The notes under the pieces were generated by a model. The model saw nothing but the letters and a program-made list of their open reading frames with translations. It was not told where the DNA came from and did not search any database. Positions 52,701 to 64,000 of a stretch of 64,000 bases of DNA are shown piece after piece. The position numbers and the translations under genes were made by a program. How positions within the stretch are numbered: position 1 is the first letter of the stretch; every line of letters begins with the position of its first letter. Source of the DNA: Onchocerca volvulus (lineage: Eukaryota; Nematoda; Chromadorea; Rhabditida; Onchocercidae); assembly GCA_000499405.2 (NCBI GenBank), contig HG738138.1, forward strand, positions 1,984,001-2,048,000, read 5' to 3'.

Positions 52701-55700
52701 AGGCATCTTTTATTAAATCGTATCAGCAACGATCATTTGACAGAAAGGGAACAATAATTTGAGATATTAAGCTTTATTTTCATGTTCATTATGTTCATAT
52801 TGCATTGTATTATAAGTTCGTCGGTGTTGAGAACTTTTTGTTTTTCTTTTTTAATTCTTAGGGAGAGATAGGGTACTAATAAAGTGATCGGAAAAAACGA
52901 AAGATGTTGTAAATCTATTTTAATTTTGCAATGTATTCAAATTTCTTTGTTTCATGAGTTTACAGTATGGTTTCAGGAATGTTGAAAAATCTATGCGGTG
53001 TTTTGTTGTCGGAAATTATATCCACTGTTGAAGTTCTTACTGAAGCTATTATCACTATAGCAGAAGTTATATGTGGTGATTATCCAAATCAGGAATATTT
53101 TTCAACTCGTAGTCTGGCAACCAATGCTGGAAACAGGTAGTGAGATGTCAAATTAGGTAAAACAGTACCATTTAAATAGTTGCTAGTTTTGGAAGATATC
53201 ACTCCGTTTTTTTTTTTTTTTTTTTTTTTGGATTCTCTTCGTATCCACATTGGGATAGAAATATTGTTTGCGAAGCTTGCTCGTTTAACTTATTTTTCAT
53301 ATTTCTCTCTTATAGGCCGGCATTAATTGTTCTTTTATTATCAATGAATACTGAGAGACAACCGTTTAAACTGCGTTGTGCTGTTTTTTATTGTTTCCTG
53401 TGCTACCTTTATGACAACGAATTCGGCAAAACAAAAGTAAGTCTGTTTTGTTGATTTTTGAGTTCCTTATAATCTGCAAAGATTATCAACAATTTCATAT
53501 TATTACTACTAGATGAAAAATAATGTAATCTAAATACCGTTTCAAAGCATGAGAAAACCTTGTCTACATAGATGTTTAGAAGAAAATCAGAAAAAAAACT
53601 AATACCCAGTAGATACCAATACTAATTTCCAGCTTGCGATTTGTTGTATTTAATAGAATCTGAATTCTTTATAATCTATTGTAGGTAATTGATACGTTGT
53701 TACCTTCGGGGACTTCAAGTGACACAGAAATCACAACTGGTCAATGTATATGTACTGCTATTTTGAGTTCGGAAACTATTCAGGTAAGATACCTCTATAA
53801 ATCTATGTATCTATATCTATCTATCTATCTATCTATCTATATATAGAAATGAATAAGAAGCTGTATCAGACGAAGTATTAAACTCAAATCAGAAATCGAT
53901 TAGATTAAACAATTAAGGAATTTTTAAAATTCATTCGAAAAATATCGCAGAGTGTACTGACCCTTATCGTTTCCCACAAAAAAATTTTTTTAATGAGTTT
54001 AAATCTATACTAATCAATATTCAGGTATGGTTTGGTTGCGTTTGTTTGCTGCATTGTCTTCTAGATGCGGATCATCTCAAGCAGCAGCTGCTTAGAGTTC
54101 AACTGACAACAAATCCTTCGGAAACGCCTTCTTCACTTTTACAACATCTTAGTACTCATTTGGTCAGTAAAAGTTTCTTTTTCTTCGAGTTTGAGCAAAT
54201 GAAGAACTTTTTTCTTTTTGCTACCAACTAATCGTTATTTTCCAGATTTCTTTGGGAAACCGTCGACCACAGACTAGAGCAGGTCTGCTTATGTTACTTT
54301 CGACATGGTTACACAATTGTCCACTGGCAGTTATACAGTTTATCTCAGTTGAAGAGAATGTCCAATATTTGACGACACACATAGGTATAGCACAAAATTT
54401 AAATTTTATAAGTTTCGAAGTTGGAAGATAATGGGATTAGGGGATGAAATAAAATTTATTTGGTAGGTAAATTTTATAAATTCCTTTATTTGTATTTTCA
54501 TGATTTTTCTAAAATCATTGTTTGTTTTTTCAAGATGGATATGGCACAGAAGGTTCTGAGGATGATAATCAAGTTGTAAGGGGGTTGATAGCCTTTCTGC
54601 TTACAATCTGCTTAATTTTTGATGAAAGTGACGAGGATGAAAGCAGGTAGACTTTGAACATTATTAATGTTCATGTATTTTAGCATGTATATGCATTTAA
54701 ACTGCTTACTATATTTTTAAACAGCAAATGATTAAATAATGTTTTCCAGAAAGAATGCTTTGAGTGTGGTAGTAGAACGTCGCGTTGGAAAGGAAAAACT
54801 AGTTGAGTTATTGGAAGGCCTTTCACATAGTGAGCATTATGTAAAAGCCGCACAGCGACCGCAGCCGTTGGCGAAAACAGCTCAAGATTTGTTGCTGGAT
54901 TATCATTTTACGAAGTTCTTCAAAAGTGTCGAGGGTTCGCTTGAATTTTAAATCATTTTCTACCTGTAACCAGAAACGCCAGAATTTTTCGATTGTTGAG
55001 TGTAGTAGTACGCCTTTTCGTGAAAAGAAAAAAAAAAAACTGTTGATAATGGTAGATAAGACTATATGTTGCACTTATCGAGAAATCTCACACGTAAATC
55101 ATCAGAGCATTCCGGACCGTCTACCATTTTAAATTTTAATTACCGTATGTATCATTCATTTGAATTTTGAAACATGACTTACCACTAAAATTTAAGATTT
55201 TTTGTAATTAAAAAAAAAATTGATGTATATAAAAAAATCTTTTTTTTCCACTTCAATCACTCTTCAAATTACACTTCAGTCAAATTATGTTCTATTAATT
55301 AAACCTATTGTATTTTCGATATTTCGTAGGCCAAATGGTCAAACAGATATGCCCATCTGCCGAAATAAGTCCCTCCAGTATCAATAATGATAGTGTTCTT
55401 AATTCATACAAAGAGTTGATAAAGCGTCAGGATGAAACAATCGCATCATTAAGTCAGCAGATAAAGAAGCTCAAAGAGGATGCGGAACATCAGCAGGTTT
55501 TTACTTATTGTAAATATTTTATTTTCTTTTGCGCTATGAGATTTATTTCTATTTTTCGGTCATTTATTTCTTAGGATCATTTCATGAAATTTAACTAGTA
55601 GATAAGTTAAAACAGTGATTTTTTTTCAGAATTATGATAAGGAAAACGAATTGGCTTCACTTTGGAAGCAGCTTACTGAACAGTGCCAGGTCAATGGTGC

Positions 55701-56889
55701 CAACATTTCTAGACAGAAGCAAGAAATTGAGCATTATAAATGGTGAGTAGTGTTTAAGGATATTTTTTAAAACATTTTTTCGAAACCATATTTTTATACT
55801 CTTTCAGCTTTTGGTTTCATATCTCATTTTTACAACTGAGGGATTCGTAAAACCTGGAAGATGTAATTCATAGTTTCAGCTTTCGTAATAAGGCATCCTG
55901 AACTATTTAACTTGTCTGCAAAATTCTGGTTTCTCGGAATTTTCATGCTTTCTGTCCTGAAGTTACTTTAGTCAGTGTTAAACCATAAGAGCAAAGATTT
56001 CGAAGTGAACTTTTTTGCTAACTCTGTCCTATTTTTTTTTTTTTGCTAGATTTCAAATGTGCACTTTTTAAATATGGTAAAACATTCCAGTATGGCGGTG
56101 CAGTGGCAGTCAGAAGCGAAGAGATATCAGAAATGGGCAGAACAATGGCAACAATACCAGATTTCTCAGGTATGTTTGGATATTTAAGAGCTGAAACATT
56201 AGCAATTAAAATATGAACTGTCATACTTAATTATTCCATAGAACTCAGGTCATTTCCAGTCATCGAATCCTCAAGATCCAATAGTGGAACAGCTTGTCTC
56301 TCAAAACAAGGAATTGGAAGAGCAGCTCGAGCGAGGTTGGCAGATGTATGATTCTCAAGGAATATCGTTAGCGACTGCTTTAACAGAGATCGAAGAAGCA
56401 AAAGCGAAAATTCGTATTCTCGAAGGACAGATCGCTCAAACAGCTATGGATCATTCTTACGAACAAGTAACACCTACAAAGGTTTTTTTTTTTTTAGCAC
56501 TATATTGAAAAAAATTTCATTACAGTTATTAGAATACTGGATTTTATCTCTTTCTTTTTTCGCAAAAAAGATAAGATCGAAAGAAAAAGAAGAGATGAGG
56601 ATTGGAGAGGGGAGGGAGGGGGGAGTAGAAAAGGAGAGGGTAATCGAGAGAATCGAATTCCATGGTTCCTCAATATTTCTTTTTGCATACTCATACTTGA
56701 TTTTGAAATGAAATTTTCTAAACCTGCTTTGTTCAGATAGTAAATGGCGATGAAATGGCAGTACTGAAAAAGGAACAAGAAGATCTGCTAGTATTACTTG
56801 CTGATCAGGATGCCAAGATACTTGAATATAGACAAAAATTGATAGAATTGGGGCAGGCAGTTACGGATGACGAAGATACTGATGCATAG
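49736..56889 (+). CDS. uso-1: USO1/p115 general vesicular transport factor (Golgi tether)
   Basis: Nineteen exons join in phase: 49736-49894, 50360-50501, 50594-50699, 51061-51181, 51424-51553, 51633-51717, 51979-52184, 52977-53136, 53316-53436, 53685-53783, 54025-54162, 54246-54384, 54535-54646, 54750-54934, 55330-55496, 55630-55742, 56091-56169, 56242-56481, 56737-56889, giving 884 residues. p115 is a homodimeric tether that captures ER-to-Golgi and intra-Golgi vesicles, binding Rab1, golgins and SNAREs. Residues 1 to about 630 form an armadillo-type head with family words such as [47 protein letters not shown] and [13 protein letters not shown]. From about 635 a coiled coil runs to about 865, then an acidic end (TDDEDTDA), as in all p115 proteins, where it binds GM130/giantin. 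TTGTAG directly precedes the ATG, suggesting spliced-leader addition. It is somewhat shorter than the roughly 960-residue vertebrate protein. Confidence 0.96.
51266..51445 (+). repeat. 108-bp tandem duplication of an intron end and the first bases of USO1 exon 5
   Basis: TATAAAATTAAACTCAAGTA starts at 51266 and again at 51374, a spacing of 108 bases. After each, a T-rich tract leads to ATAATTC(A/G)TAATAGTA. The downstream copy carries the real AAG acceptor at 51421-51423 and the start of exon 5 at 51424. In the upstream copy, the AG has become AA and the reading frame soon fails, so it is a dead acceptor/exon-start copy within intron 4. Confidence 0.75.
53804..53841. repeat. TATC microsatellite in USO1 intron 10
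   Basis: About 38 bases of TATC-type repeats begin shortly after the exon 10 donor, first imperfect and then pure. No coding effect is expected. Confidence 0.8.
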
Positions 56890-59442
56890 TGGTTTATGTT
56901 TTATAAATTTGCATTTTATTATAGGGAAAATTTTAAAGGATGTTTTAATTTATTAGAAAAATATTTTCGTTATTTTAATAGGATTTGGAAATTTCAGTGA
57001 TATGTATTTATGTACATATCTACATTCCACATATCATATCTAAAACAGTCAATAGCAACAGCTCGTTAGCGAAGATTTTGAAGGCTTGTCATTAATTTGT
57101 CGCAGTAAATTCAAGGTTTTAGGCAACTTCTTCATAACTCCCTGGTAAAATTATAAAATGAACTTGATCTAAAATTTTTCCAGATCTTCTGAAGTGAAAG
57201 ATCGTGGGGATTTGTCATTATTTCCCGGTGATTATCGCTGGAATGACTATAATTTAATGTTCCCAATTTTTCTGTTAAAACACGATCTTTTATAGTAATA
57301 TAGAAAAGCAACATGGACTTGCCCTAAATCTGGTGATTTATTTTGTCTTAGAATTAATTCGGCACAACATTTAAGTTCCAAGATCCAAACGAGACATGTA
57401 GGATATTTACTATTGCAGCAAGGATTGTAATAAGATGTTTACCAAACTTCTAAATTGTTTCTTGTCGAGCTATGGATGTCACTACTTTCCCATGATATCC
57501 ATGTTATCTAGAAAATTTATAATCTCATATCGCATTGAAAGGAAACTAATCATAAGGTGACAGTTGGAATGTTTCATCTTATGACCCAAATATTTTGAAT
57601 CGCTTGTGAATGATAGGATGTTGTGAAAAATGTATGACATAGTAAAGGTGAGGGTAGAAAAAAAGAATTTCTTTATCATGATACGCTTTGCTTATTGCTT
57701 TCATTGTTTTTGTTCCTGGTTAATAGTTTTCATTGTTATCAAGGCAAAACTATACATATTTTTAACAATCATCTGTCCAAGAATTAATTCAATTCGAAAT
57801 TGAAGATGGTTTTGCATGTAAACTTCTTAGCAAGTCCGTTCCTTAACTTACTGTCTAGAAATTCATAATGTACCGATGTAGTAAGCGAATGTAAGAATAC
57901 TGCCGTTGATACTTCCTATGATTATCATTTTGTCTTAGAACTAATTCGACATAATAAAATTCCATGATCCAAACGAGACATTAGATGGTCATCTGAAAAT
58001 TTCAATCTAACACAAATTCGATTGTTACGGTTACTGTATAGAATAAATTCGATTCTTACGTTTACTATGTAGAAAACAGCATACACTACAGATAATTTGA
58101 TTCCAGGAACCAACCAGTCCAGTACTGCTGTAAATCAGTGGTGCATAAAAATTTAAATGGAATTCAAATCTGGAATTTAAATCTTTAGTTCTTGCATTCG
58201 TTCATTTTCAAGGATATATTTTTTTTCGATTTTGCATGCTAGGTGCCGCATACAAAATTTGGCTACTTGACCGATATAACCTTAAGTCTTCAAAGTATCA
58301 ACTTCGACAAACTGCTTGGAATTTTTCAAATGTGTTTATCCCAAGACTAGTATTCATGAATCGATGTCCACTGTTTACGTATTGCTATTCTACGAATGCT
58401 AACAAAGCTTAACATGATTTGACAGTCCCAGGAAAGAAACAGCGCTACCAAATTCCATGTTAAATACTTTCAGAAAGACTTGGATTCGAAGTGAAGATTG
58501 ATTTTATGTTCTCAGTGGGATTATTTCATTTTCCATGACCCGATAAGGATGAGTTTGGGATTATGATTTGTGGCATATTCTCAGGAAATATGTCGCATAC
58601 ATGCCACAAACTTTTGCGACTGTAATATAGATTGTAGATATAAATTTTTGCATTTTGTCATAAGAAAAAAAAGAAAAGATTTTACGTATCCAAAACAAAT
58701 ACATGGTCAAAGTAAGTATATACAACGCAGTTAACTAAGTGAAACAATCATTATACATAATTTATAGGTATTAAAAGGAGGAACATATGAAGGAAAGGAG
58801 AGGAAAACTACCCGAAATAGTCTAGTGCAAGAAGGAAGTACAAGGAAGTACAAGACTTTCTTTACTTCTCCCAGGTTCCTCTTCCCAACTATTACATTTC
58901 TTGTATGGATTGCGAGATTTGGACTTCAAAAACGAAATTTAAAAAATGCTTGGTCTGAAGTCCATTTTCAAACATTATATGACCTTGAGATAACGATCTA
59001 CAAAGAAAAGTTATTTGAAACTAATTGCAGATCCAACTAAAGATGCAGACTATCTCGGGAATGATTGTAATGTGGATCCACCGCTAATATATTTTCATTC
59101 AGTCAAATATCAATATATTTCAGTCGAAACGTGTTTATGATTGATTAATTTTGATATTCCTTATATGATACATTTTCAATGTGAGCAATAAATAAACCGA
59201 CAGTTATAATCATACCAATATTTGCAAATCATTATGCACTTTTAAGGGCTGTGGCAATCAGCTAAATCTAGAGTAAATTTTAAAACAAGTTTACTGATTT
59301 GTATATAAAGGAAACACTACTGGAAGAATGTGATTTTACTGCCCCCTTTCATTTCAAAAAAAAGTCATCTGAAGTTCGTTTTTTTTTTTTTTTTATTATT
59401 AGAACCAGTTTTAGAAAAACAACTGAAATATAAGTTAATCAT
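56890..59442. other. Region downstream of USO1 containing a dispersed repeat pair
   Basis: About 2.55 kb lying between the 3' ends of two convergent genes. No convincing gene was found. A roughly 65-base sequence occurs twice, at 57335-57400 and 57920-57983, listed separately. An AATAAA-containing stretch is at about 59187-59195. Open frames near 58.8-59.0 kb lack splice context and similarity. Confidence 0.5.
57335..57983 (+). repeat. Pair of diverged direct repeats about 65 bp long, 585 bp apart
   Basis: 57335-57400 and 57920-57983 share TTTTGTCTTAGAA(T/C)TAATTCG, then a variable A-rich patch, then TTCC(A)(A/T)GATCCAAACGAGACAT. The conserved ends and variable middle suggest two copies of one dispersed element or the flanks of a decayed one. 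No coding potential was seen. Confidence 0.6.
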
Positions 59443-59956
59443 TTACTTATTTGATTTCGGTTGTGTTGAACGTAATATCCGTTCCAAAAATTTCTTATTC
59501 GTTCTTAAACAAGCTGGCTTTTTCCTGAAATATTTCCCTCATTTATCTTATTTCTTTGCTGCATTTCACGTAATTGGAACTAATTTTATTTCTTCTATGC
59601 AATGTGATCTGAAAACGCGGAATTATACGCCATTATTAAGACTTCAGTGAATCAATACTTGAGCTCTTAAACACTATATTAAGGTACCTGAATAAAATAG
59701 AAATAATAGCTTGACATGAATTTTCAAATAAAACGTACCAGCCTTGTGGTCCAATTTTCTCATAGCGACGAACACCTAATGCGGTGTCTTTAAGAATTTC
59801 CTCTCGAGCTTTCCTTTCTAATTCAGATTGTTCATGTTTATCCGTTTGCGTAATCGAGAGCTTTACTTGCGCGGCTACCGGACTCAAGTTTTGCTTCGCT
59901 TTAATAATTAGTTTATCCAGTTGACAGAGTTTGGTTCGGTTATCTGTTCCCTTCAT
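59443..59956 (-). CDS. Unrecognised 99-residue basic protein, two exons
   Basis: Exon 1 (59956-59739) starts with ATG and ends with two bases of a codon at a GTACGT donor. Exon 2 (59524-59443) follows ATTTCAG, supplies the third base to make Trp, and ends at TAA, for a total of 300 bases. Both splice signals are strong and the phase fits, which supports a real gene. The protein has a lysine-rich start (CQLDKLIIKAKQNLSP), a charged helix (ELERKAREEILKDTALGVRRY), and a compact-looking end, EKIGPQGWKKPACLRTNKKF then LERILRSTQ. It has no signal peptide or membrane segment and an excess of lysine and arginine, so a nuclear or RNA-related role is conceivable but not shown. I do not recognise the family. 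An alternative start further upstream is limited by an in-frame TAA about 50 bases before the ATG. Confidence 0.6.
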
Positions 59957-61701
59957 CGATTCATATGTACACCCTGTGTATCTTGCTGAGTCAACCGATA
60001 TTTAACGATCAAATACCTAATCAAAACTATCACTAACGTACAACCGCTGAATTTCGCTAACTTAGACTGCCAGGCTCTCGACCGTTTACTCATTGTTCCT
60101 GCCGTTGCTGATCCCAAAGTGTCTCAAAACAAATTAACTTCACGAATGCCCCACTACCGTCAACCACTTTGATCTCCAGTACTAAGATAAATTGCCCATG
60201 CATGATATAAGTTCAACTTAACTTGCTGCAGTTGCAAAACAGCAATAAGATGTAAAACATCACGCCACAGAAACTTTATTAGTCATTCATCAGAAATTTG
60301 AAGGGCACAAATTGACGTGAAAGACAATTCCAAATACAGAAGGAGAATCGTATATATTTAAGAGAGGGACAAGGAAATAAGGGCATAAATTCACATCCAT
60401 TAGAATGTATCCACAAATTTCCTGCTTCTTGGATGCTTCCAACACATAATAAACACAACAGCAAGACACTGATCCTCTAAATTTTGCACATAATGTTCAT
60501 ACAAGAAATAATAGCTACATCATAAGATAAAATAATTGTTCAAGATGAACATTCCACAGGGAAATAGGAGAAAAATTTAGGAAAAAATAAATCGTAATCG
60601 TCACATAGATACATATACATCACATTTCAATATTTTCATTAAAATCATGGCAGATATTACATGAGTGATAAAAAAAATACTATCACAACCGTGCTAATTT
60701 CAAGGGAAAGGGATAATTATGTGACAAATTAGTGATAAATAATATAACTTTTAAGAACTGCCATTATTAGGAGATAGCAATACTTATTCGTTTCTGGCTA
60801 TTCTCAAAAATCAGTTGTTCGAACAAGAAAAAGGAAGTAGAAAAAAACAGGAGTGCGAGACCCAAGTAATCACAGAAGTATAATATATGACTATAATATG
60901 ATCACTTCAAAAGAGAAAACAAAAAGTAAGAAATTAATTAATCTACAAAAACGAATGGTAAAGTAAACAAATATTAGCACCTCTATGATGAACTAAAAAA
61001 GATCAAAAAGAAACCAAACAAAAATTGCGGGTAAAAGAAGACTTATTATCCTTGATAATATTCTGAACATGCAACCAATTTGAGATACATCAGTTTCAGA
61101 TATTTCCCCATCTCTGTTACACAAAAACCAAAAACCGACATACACTAAAATATTTGGTTGGTATGCTCACGCGTTCTTTGTATCCCGTTTTTGATGTGCA
61201 TCTACTGGATCAAAAATTACCATTAGTATAAAACAATCTTTGTAACAACCTCAACCAGGATATGAAAACATAAAATGAATCTGCTCTCTTTCAAAAGGTG
61301 TATTAAAACAACAGAAGTGACTAAACAGCAATTCGACAACTGACAAAAAAAATTGTATGTCAAAAATCGAACGCAGCACTACCGGAATGACAGTCAGTAC
61401 TAAAAAAATGACCTAACCTGGCATTTTTGGGAAACTGTGTTTAATATATTAAGGAATGAAAACAACATATGAATGGGTATAAATAGACATGACTTCTGTA
61501 TTAAGCGCTTTAACAAACAAAGAAAAAAAAAAAGAAGAAAAACTTCAGGAAAATCATTAAAGCTAAAGAACGGCACCACTGGATGCAAAACACATACAAA
61601 AGTTTTGGCCCCCGAAAAAGTCCAAATCAAAATTCGAAGGAATAATCTATTGCTAAAGCAATCTTCTTTCTTATTTGTCAAAAACCTCATAAATGTCTCC
61701 T
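59957..61701. other. Intergenic region left of the IQSEC gene
   Basis: About 1.75 kb between two minus-strand genes, upstream of the 99-residue gene and downstream of the IQSEC stop codon. Nothing coding was recognised. The spacing is far larger than the roughly 100 bases typical of nematode operons, so co-transcription is not suggested. Confidence 0.5.
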
Positions 61702-63714
61702 TTATATCGCAGCCTCCAAACGTTTTGAAGAGTAGAAAGGTGTTACGGATGACAAACCTGAATGTGAAAACGACTCACAACTTTCCTCGATAACTCCACT
61801 ATCAAATGAATTAAAACTAAGACGACGTATGGAACATAAATTTAAAGCTTGCTGAGGTGTATTGGGTGATGATGTATTAACAACACTATTCGAAGTATTG
61901 CCTTCCATCTCGGATAAACCCGAGTCTCGTTCACGTGGTCCATCGCTACGACTAATCAACGAATGCTTGTCCAACTCGGCATCAATTCTTATTGCTTCCA
62001 TTTCAGCGCATTCAGCTACTGATTCCTTTACATCTGCTACAAAGCGATGCCTAAAATCACCAAGAAAACATCACTGATAAAAGAAAAAAAAAAAAAAAAA
62101 AAAAAAAAACGAAGCAAAGTTATTTCTCATCTCATCCACTTCATGTATGAAAAACGCTATGAATCATTTACCTGTCATCATCATTTTTCGAATTCAAATA
62201 AATTTCTTGCCCATCAGGTAGTGTAATCATAATGCCATAATCATAGAAAGGAGTCTCGAACATGCTAACACGTACTCCCAACAACATCATCCACGTGCGC
62301 AACACATACTGGCAACATGACTTCCTCTTTGAAGCCATTTTTGCAATCTACAATTGTCGAGTAATCCACAGATTATGCACAAGATTGAATGAAAGATCCT
62401 GATCATGAAACAGTAGAACATAAAAACTTGAATTCCTGTAAACCACAACTCCTAAATTTTCTTGAAATGTTTCCTTCTTCTACGCAAAAAATTCCAAAAA
62501 TATCTTTCCCAACTATAACGAAATATTCTGTAAAAAAAGACTATCATTTAATTGTTAAAAAATCGGATATTAAAAATTTACTAATAAAAGATCATTGAAC
62601 AAAAAAACTTCTCGTTGATGAGCATTTGCTGGCTGCCGTTTATTGCGATCAATAATCTGGTTCAAACGACAATAACACACAAGGCGACGATGTGGTTCGA
62701 CCAAGTTCTAAAAGCTTCTGATTAAGAAAGTGTTGATTTGCCTGATTAATAAAACCGTAAACATACTTTAAATCGAATTTTGAAGTCAAATTATCCAACT
62801 TACTGGCTTATCCTTGCCAACTATGCTCTGATCAACCACTAAAACTTGCGACACATGATCCGATCCAGTGCTAAACGGTGAGTCACGAATTCGACGGTAA
62901 ATACGAACCAACAGTGCCCTTAAAAATTGGATAACACAAAAGAAATTATATTAATAGAAAAATCAGATTTTTGCTACAAAAAATAACGCCTAATTTATCA
63001 AGCAATTTGCTTATCCATCGTTTCTTTTGATATAATTATTCAAAACTAATAGAAAATTGGCATTTCTAGAAGGAAATCACAAATGATTAACCTGTCGATA
63101 TCGTATCCTGCATCGATTCCACGTAAATTGTTGATAAAATCTCCTACTTTCATTTTCAGCGATGGTTTGATGCTAGGTGAATGAAGATCTGTGTTCAGCA
63201 TAACAATAGCGAATGCCAAGATAAATATTGTGTCCGCACTGTGAAAAAGCGCAACCTTATCAGGATTGCAGGTGGAATAATGTGCAGAAAACACCTGCAA
63301 CGAATTACAGTGGAAACAGATTCTTTAATGATATAAGAAAAAACTCGCTCGGTTTCACAACTTCATGATTTAAAGTAAACAGATTAAGGGGCATAAGCCG
63401 AAATTATTTCAAGCTATCAGAATCTCGCTTATTTCAATGTGTTTCTTGAAACAATAACATGATGCATTAGATATGATCAAATTTGTGAATAATCCTGCAT
63501 TGCAGTCCATCAAACTGAACCTATCTAATCCATTCATTTTAACAGGTAATTTATTTCAGAGAATATAACTCTGAATTACAAAGATAGACTAATACAGACC
63601 TGCATAATTCTCTCGATTTTCTGCGCTTCTCCTGGAAGACGAAAAAACGAAAGCGTATGCCTAAGAGCAATATCCACTTCCATTCCATGCAAATCAATCT
63701 GGTCAACGAAATGG
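61702..63714 (-). CDS. bris-1: Partial IQSEC/BRAG-family Arf guanine-nucleotide exchange factor (3' part)
   Basis: Six minus-strand exons join in phase: 63714-63600, 63294-63092, 62918-62804, 62707-62582, 62347-62172, 62050-61702 (stop), about 360 residues. The first two encode the C-terminal half of a Sec7 domain: [60 protein letters not shown] and [14 protein letters not shown]. The next exons match the PH-like segment of IQSEC proteins ([35 protein letters not shown]). The last encodes a serine-rich tail ending LEAAI. IQSEC/BRAG proteins load GTP onto ARF6 (and other ARFs) at synapses and adhesion sites. The catalytic glutamate region and IQ motif lie upstream, beyond the right edge; the first visible exon begins with the last base of a split codon. 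Cytohesin is less likely, because the PH-linked words and tail are BRAG-like. A splice within the last exon cannot be excluded. Confidence 0.92.
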
Positions 63715-64000
63715 CTAAAACTGATAACTGATTACCACGAAAAACAAAATAGAAAATGTGGATGATATTAAATAGTGAACCAATGATGTCTTTTGACATT
63801 TTTTACAATCACTTTACAACAGATTTATTTATTTAAATCCCTCAGCAACATTTAAGGATATCCATTTCACTTGGCTACTTTCAGCAGACAAGTCCAGTAA
63901 TTCTGTAATTTCCCTTCTCTAATTTAAATGATTCCAAACTACTGGTCGAACTCTGAATTCGAAGAAGTAAAGTAATTATCCCTTGGAAAGAAAAACATAT

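Noticed and set aside
59330..59650. 106-residue plus-strand open frame
   Set aside because: It lies opposite exon 2 of the minus-strand 99-residue gene, is rich in F and L from a poly-T run, and has no splice or family support.
62708..62744. IQSEC exon starting at 62744 ([13 protein letters not shown])
   Set aside because: That frame meets a stop and does not match the family. The acceptor at 62708 opens the frame [13 protein letters not shown], which fits IQSEC.

Overview
This window looks like nuclear DNA of a nematode, probably a filarial or other spirurid worm. The evidence is high A+T content with many long poly-A/T runs, and short protein-coding exons joined by introns that end in TTTCAG, TTTTAG or TTCCAG. 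At least one start codon sits directly behind such an acceptor, as expected for spliced-leader trans-splicing. The recognisable proteins are all animal proteins. The genus is an inference; no species-diagnostic sequence was seen.

Layout. 1-6132, minus strand: the first two coding exons (signal peptide and start of an Ig domain) of an NCAM/Fasciclin-II-like adhesion protein that continues off the left edge. 6133-17075: about 11 kb with no convincing gene apart from one weak exon candidate; it holds microsatellites, a cluster of AGGTCA half-sites, a 125-bp tandem repeat and two strong hairpins. 17076-22832, plus: a 13-exon gene for a secreted protein of 729 residues with four MAM-like repeats. 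27092-29806, minus: a compact FEZF transcription factor (eh1 motif and six zinc fingers). 32587-34238, minus: ARF6. 37558-48960, minus: a 30-exon class XVIII myosin (PDZ, motor, IQ region, coiled coil). 49736-56889, plus: the 19-exon tether USO1/p115, divergent from the myosin over about 775 bp. 59443-59956, minus: a two-exon gene for a 99-residue protein I do not recognise. 61702-63714, minus: the 3' part (late Sec7 domain, PH-like domain, tail) of an IQSEC/BRAG Arf-GEF that runs off the right edge.

How the genes fit together. In the right half, four of five genes act in membrane traffic in other animals: ARF6, its exchange-factor family IQSEC/BRAG, the Golgi tether USO1/p115, and myosin XVIII, which links Golgi membranes to actin in vertebrates. 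Exon phases were tracked across every junction of the complete gene models; all closed to full codons. No CRISPR array, bacterial-style operon, viral gene, rRNA or convincing tRNA was seen. I found no clearly undescribed system; the strongest unexplained signals are the hairpins near 16.0 kb, the foldback in myosin intron 3 and the half-site cluster near 7.5 kb.
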